A stretch of DNA of 64,000 nt from Flectonema sp. DT1601 (Eukaryota > Euglenozoa > Diplonemea > Diplonemida > Diplonemidae): assembly GCA_964019425.1 (NCBI GenBank), contig OZ025793.1, positions 62,001 to 126,000 of the forward strand. The letters run 5' to 3'. Position 1 is the first letter of the stretch; the number at the start of each line of letters is the position of its first letter. The position numbers and the translations under genes are program-made. The notes under the pieces were generated by a model. The model did no database searches and was not told the DNA's origin. It was given only the letters and a program-made list of their open reading frames with translations. Below are positions 60,601 to 64,000 of the stretch, piece after piece.

Positions 60601-61531
60601 GACCAAAACATTTTCCAAAAACTCCATCACTGTCACGTCCTGGGCTGAGTGGAGCGGAACCTCTGGGTGAAAGAGGTATTCCATTAAACTGTTTTGTAGG
60701 TGTTTGCATTGCCGCATTACTAACGTCACGAGACAGTTTTGCTAGCGGACCCGCTAGAGCCCGTTGAGCTGCTTGAGTGTGATCTGGATTAACATCTGCG
60801 AAGACCAAGTGAGCAACCTGTGCTGTTGAAGCTTCAGCTGGTGGAACACCTGCAGGAGTTTTTAACACTAAAAAGTGAAGGCAGTACGACAATCTATGAA
60901 TCACAGGCTTTAATGAAGGTGATGCAAGCAACTTGGACAAAGTCCTCACTACATCAGCAGCAGATGTTACGTAAATATAACGACCCGGCATAACACCTTC
61001 CACGTCTCCCCATTCAAGCTCTGCAGGGACCTGCTGTTTTATATTCTTGAGTAGGTCAGTAGCTTTAGTAGGTGTCGTCATAAAACAAGAGAATCCCATT
61101 CTAACAGAGAAGGCATCCTTTCCACTTCGGACGAGTACTTGCATTTCATTAAATAATTTTTTAATAACTCGAAGAGCAATTCCATCTGTTGGTCGAATAG
61201 AAGTCATCTCATCCTCATTTTCAAATAAAGGAGTCTCTCCGAATAGTACCCCAAGAGGTAGTTGTGGAGGACGTATTCCAAGTCTTACAAAAGATGTCGC
61301 CTGAGTACCCTTCAGCACTCCCAACAGTTGTTCTTCAAGTGAACTATAGACATGAGATGCTGGTGATGAAGCATTGAACACTTTGTCAATACTGACTTGT
61401 CCTTGAACTGAGTCACCAAAGTAATCTAACTTAACCCTTCCATCAGTATCTTCAGAAACACTCGAATGTTGAAATAAAGGCTCTGCATCACTATGCGCCT
61501 CGTCGACAGCCCAAAGGGCTGAGACCGCCAT
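57623..61531 (-). CDS. Long coiled-coil protein with a degenerate kinesin-like head
   Basis: Three exons (61531-58730, 58629-58553, 58484-57623) join in phase to 1,246 residues; donors GTACAT and GTATGT, acceptors CAG. Residues about 25-350 follow the order of kinesin motor elements without the nucleotide loops: DKVFNASSPASHVYSSLEEQ (kinesin VFxxxxxQxxVY), LLGVLKGTQATSFVRLGIRP at the position of the P-loop, VAHLVFADVNP at switch II, and FGLLQSLPIARLVILAAAT (kinesin LLQDSLGGNxxTxMIAxVSP). The GxGKT and SSRSH boxes are absent. Residues about 450-1,150 are coiled-coil, and the tail is Pro/Ser-rich and basic. A structural, non-motile microtubule-associated protein is the likely role; the kinesin link is inference. 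CTAAAG is the nearest acceptor-like site before the ATG. Confidence 0.8.
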
Positions 61532-62607
61532 TTCCCGTGGCCTCCTTTAGTAAGGTAAGATAAGAATAATAAAATAATTCAAATGATTATAAGAATAGTA
61601 CGCTACGCTATCCTCACTTCTTGTGGACCTGTAATTTAAATAAATTGTGTAATCAAACAGTAATAAGTGATTACCATACAGATTTCTAATTATGAACTCA
61701 ATTCGATACAGAGATCGGATGAGACCACCAAAAAGATTTCATACAAAAAATAACAACAATCTCTCTGAGAAATTCGTTTTCAGAGACACAACATTGAAGT
61801 TTGGGGAAAATCGAATAGTTAAGTTTAGTTTAGTTTAGTTAGCAAAATACAAACTGATGACTACGAGGGGTCTGGGTAGCCCGCATCAGTAAGGACCCAA
61901 TCGCGAAGATTGTAGTTTCATAGTATTGGCTGGAAGTGATCGACTTCCAGCCTCCACCTTGCCCAGAGGCTAACAGGTTGTAAACAAGAAAAGAAAATAA
62001 AAGAGAAATTATCTGGGAGTGGGGGGAAGGTGAAAAAAATAAAAAATCTTCTTTCTTTCATTCTTTATAATACGACCACATGTGCCATATGCCCACACTC
62101 CACGAAAGAAAATAGAAACCCCCGGAACAGTACCGAGGATCGTTCACCCCCAGTTGTCCTTCCTAAAAAAATAAAGACCACTAAATGTTTTAAAGGTAAT
62201 TGTTCGTATCATTGCCTTGTTCCTGTTTGCATTTAAAGTGAAAAGACGGGGAGAGAAAGTTCTAAACACAAATCAACAATGCGCACAGAAATAGGCAACT
62301 TTTATTTGAAAATAATAATAATTAATAATCCAAGAAGAATATTTTGTTTAGTAAATTGACAACTAACGACTGCCGTCGTGAGTAAAGCAACCGAATGAGA
62401 GAAGAGCAATATTGTTGCCCGAGATCTTACTGTTTTGTGAGAAATAAGGGGAACCCAATGTGCTGCCAAGTGACAAGTACAAATTTGTAAAAGTTAGGGA
62501 GGAAAAATTGTAAGTTTTTCTTTTTTTTTTTTTTTTTTTTGTTGGTTAATCCTAAAAGCACCAAAAAATTGAAAAATGATAACGGCGGCTTTCTGATTTG
62601 GATAGTT
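61532..62607. other. Intergenic region with a candidate RNA
   Basis: 1.08 kb. Holds the structured element at 61838-61974 and a short TTTAG repeat just before it (61823-61839). T run at 62519-62540. No protein gene supported. Confidence 0.55.
61838..61974. ncRNA. Candidate structured noncoding RNA (~137 nt)
   Basis: A closing stem GTTAGC (61838-61843) / GCTAAC (61969-61974) encloses at least four local stems: GGGTC/GACCC (61868-61872 with 61894-61898), CAATC/GATTG with a GCGAA loop (61898-61912), a perfect 9-bp GGCTGGAAG/CTTCCAGCC (61928-61952) and GCCTC/GAGGC (61950-61970, competing by three bases). The region is much richer in GC than its surroundings. No tRNA A or B box, snoRNA boxes or known snRNA sequence is recognised. 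The strand is unknown. Confidence 0.45.
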
Positions 62608-63983
62608 TTAAATAACTTTCGTAAATGTTTCCTGTTCAATCTCCTCATCATCGATAACAACATCTTGTCTTTGACGTCTTCCAACTATGAATATGAATAT
62701 CAAAATGATGAACACTAATGTTACAGTTATAAAATATACAGATAAACTAATAAAGAATTCATCTGGTATTGATGATGATAATGATGAACTCTCACGTTCA
62801 CAAATAGTTAGCGCTGGTGTGTCACTGTCGTTATATGATTGAAGAAAACAACCGAAAACCTTTCCAAGTAACTTAACATTAGGAGCGTAACCCTTTGCCA
62901 CGTCCCAATTTCCCATAAGGTTCTCACAAATATAAGTACTACATATATCCATAGCACTGAGCAATGCTGGAACACTACCTTCAGGACAGTAACCATCAGC
63001 AACAATAAGTGGTAAACACATGCTGGGTATTGGTGCAGGTGTTGGGATTGGTGTTGTAAACGGTTGACAGATAGTGAATTCGACATTACCGAAATCGTAT
63101 GTTTCAATGTGGCAGCCGAACCCATTTCCGGTAATTCTTTTTCCTGAAGTAGCACATTTCGCCATATCATAAGTATCAAGAAGATGATTACAGATATAAG
63201 GTCTACACAACTCTACTTGACTAAGAAATGCAGGAACTAAATGCGAAGGACAGTCTCCCCTAACAATAGAAAGATCACCGCAGCTATTCAGTGATGGTGT
63301 TGGTGTCGGGGGTGGTGTTGGAATGTGTGGTCTGCACAGCGTAGCTTCACTTCGAGGACCATCTTTAAGATAACACCCATATCCAGGACCATAAAGTGAG
63401 ACTGACGGATCAGCTCCTCCAGCTATCTCCCAACCGCTCAAAACATAAGTACAGATGTAATCTGAACAGGATTTTAAAACATTTAGAGGGATCGGTTCTG
63501 TACCAAAAGGACAGGTTTTATTATTTATCACTGAAATGTAACCACACATATGTGATGTCGGTGCTGGTGGTGGAGGTGGTGTTGGAATTGGCTGACATAG
63601 AGTAGTACCATTAAAGGTTCCATGTTTTAGTTTACATTGATATCCAAGACCATAAAGCATCATTGACTCATCAGCTCCTCTAGCAATCTCCCACTGACTT
63701 ATAATGTACGAACAGATATAACCATAACAGGATTGTAAAATATTAAGTGGTAGTGCTTCTGTACCATGAGGACAGGTATCTGACTGAACTACTGTAATAT
63801 AACCACACAAATTATCTGGCGCTGGTAGACGACTCACTCCCAAGGTTGAGCTTACACTCTGTGTTGTTGTTTGTTGTTTTTTTTTTTTTTTTGTATTTCT
63901 TGTTTTTTTTTCTTCGTTAAAAATTAATAACACATAACACACACCATTAATAATATCGTCACCAGTTTGGTTACGTGGATCAT
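62608..63983 (-). CDS. Surface protein with four Cys-rich repeats and one membrane span
   Basis: Two exons: a 13-codon exon (63983-63945, MIHVTKLVTILLM) and 63858-62608, separated by an 86-bp intron beginning GTGTGT and ending ACACAG; 429 residues. The small exon supplies a signal peptide completed across the junction. Four repeats of about 85 residues follow, each with CGYITVV or similar, CPxGTxxxPLNxLxSC, YICxYxL, and C-x-L near its end, separated by Pro/Thr hinges (TPPPPPAPTS). A transmembrane segment (about 372-396, FITVTLVFIILIFIFIVG) and an acidic cytosolic tail end the protein. Repeats 1-2 are more alike than 3-4. Likely a cell-surface receptor or coat protein; no family recognised. 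Confidence 0.82.
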
Positions 63984-64000
63984 ATTTCTTTTTTTTTCCC

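Overview
The window is 64 kb of nuclear DNA from a mitochondriate, flagellated-type unicellular eukaryote. It is AT-rich, uses the standard genetic code (TAA, TAG and TGA all end genes here), and has short introns with a strong GTATGT 5' splice site and a CAG 3' splice site. Three features together suggest Euglenozoa, though this is inference and not proven. First, every protein gene I can support (about 31) lies on the minus strand in one head-to-tail run. Second, most start codons have a splice-acceptor-like CAG 4-30 nt upstream, as expected for polycistronic transcription with spliced-leader trans-splicing. Third, the succinate dehydrogenase iron-sulfur gene is a half gene (SDH2N type) carrying only the 2Fe-2S ferredoxin domain. 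The abundance of ordinary introns argues against a trypanosomatid and fits a diplonemid, euglenid or early-branching relative better.

Layout. 0-1.6 kb: the reverse transcriptase of a Penelope-like retroelement running off the left edge. 2.5-4.2 kb: two copies of ribosomal protein uS9 with identical exons but different introns. 4.4-12.4 kb: PDZ-like, coiled-coil/PH-like, secreted Cys-rich, BTB-BACK and two small proteins. 12.8-16.0 kb: a small two-exon gene whose 2.95-kb intron is filled by repeat array 1. 16.6-25.9 kb: a ZnF-UBP/ADP-ribosylglycohydrolase fusion, an unknown protein, an EGF-like membrane protein, PIG-F, eL33, a basic nuclear-type protein and a C2-like/coiled-coil protein. Around 26.1-26.4 kb is a stray fragment of large-subunit rRNA. 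26.5-40.9 kb: an unknown helical protein, NAA20, a Cys-rich protein split by array 2, NOT2/CNOT2 split by array 3, SDH2N, a small coiled-coil protein and a ceramide synthase. 42.4-50.7 kb: a 950-residue kinesin whose fourth intron holds array 4, a J-domain protein, a myristoylated kinase-like/UBA protein and a ubiquitin-like/LRR protein. 52.3-54.05 kb: a decayed piggyBac transposon with perfect ends. 55.1-64 kb: a membrane-anchored protein kinase, a 1,246-residue coiled-coil protein that appears to begin with a degenerate kinesin head, a candidate structured RNA, and a four-repeat surface protein.

The most unusual structure is a family of modular repeat arrays. About 9.2 kb lies in four blocks built from the same few interchangeable modules. 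All four blocks are in introns, all have the same orientation (antisense to their host genes), and each begins and ends at a different point of the repeat unit. The genes do not form one pathway. They mix translation, RNA turnover, protein acetylation, GPI and sphingolipid synthesis, respiration and cytoskeleton, as expected of a euglenozoan-style gene cluster. Several carry ubiquitin-related modules (ZnF-UBP, UBA, ubiquitin-like).
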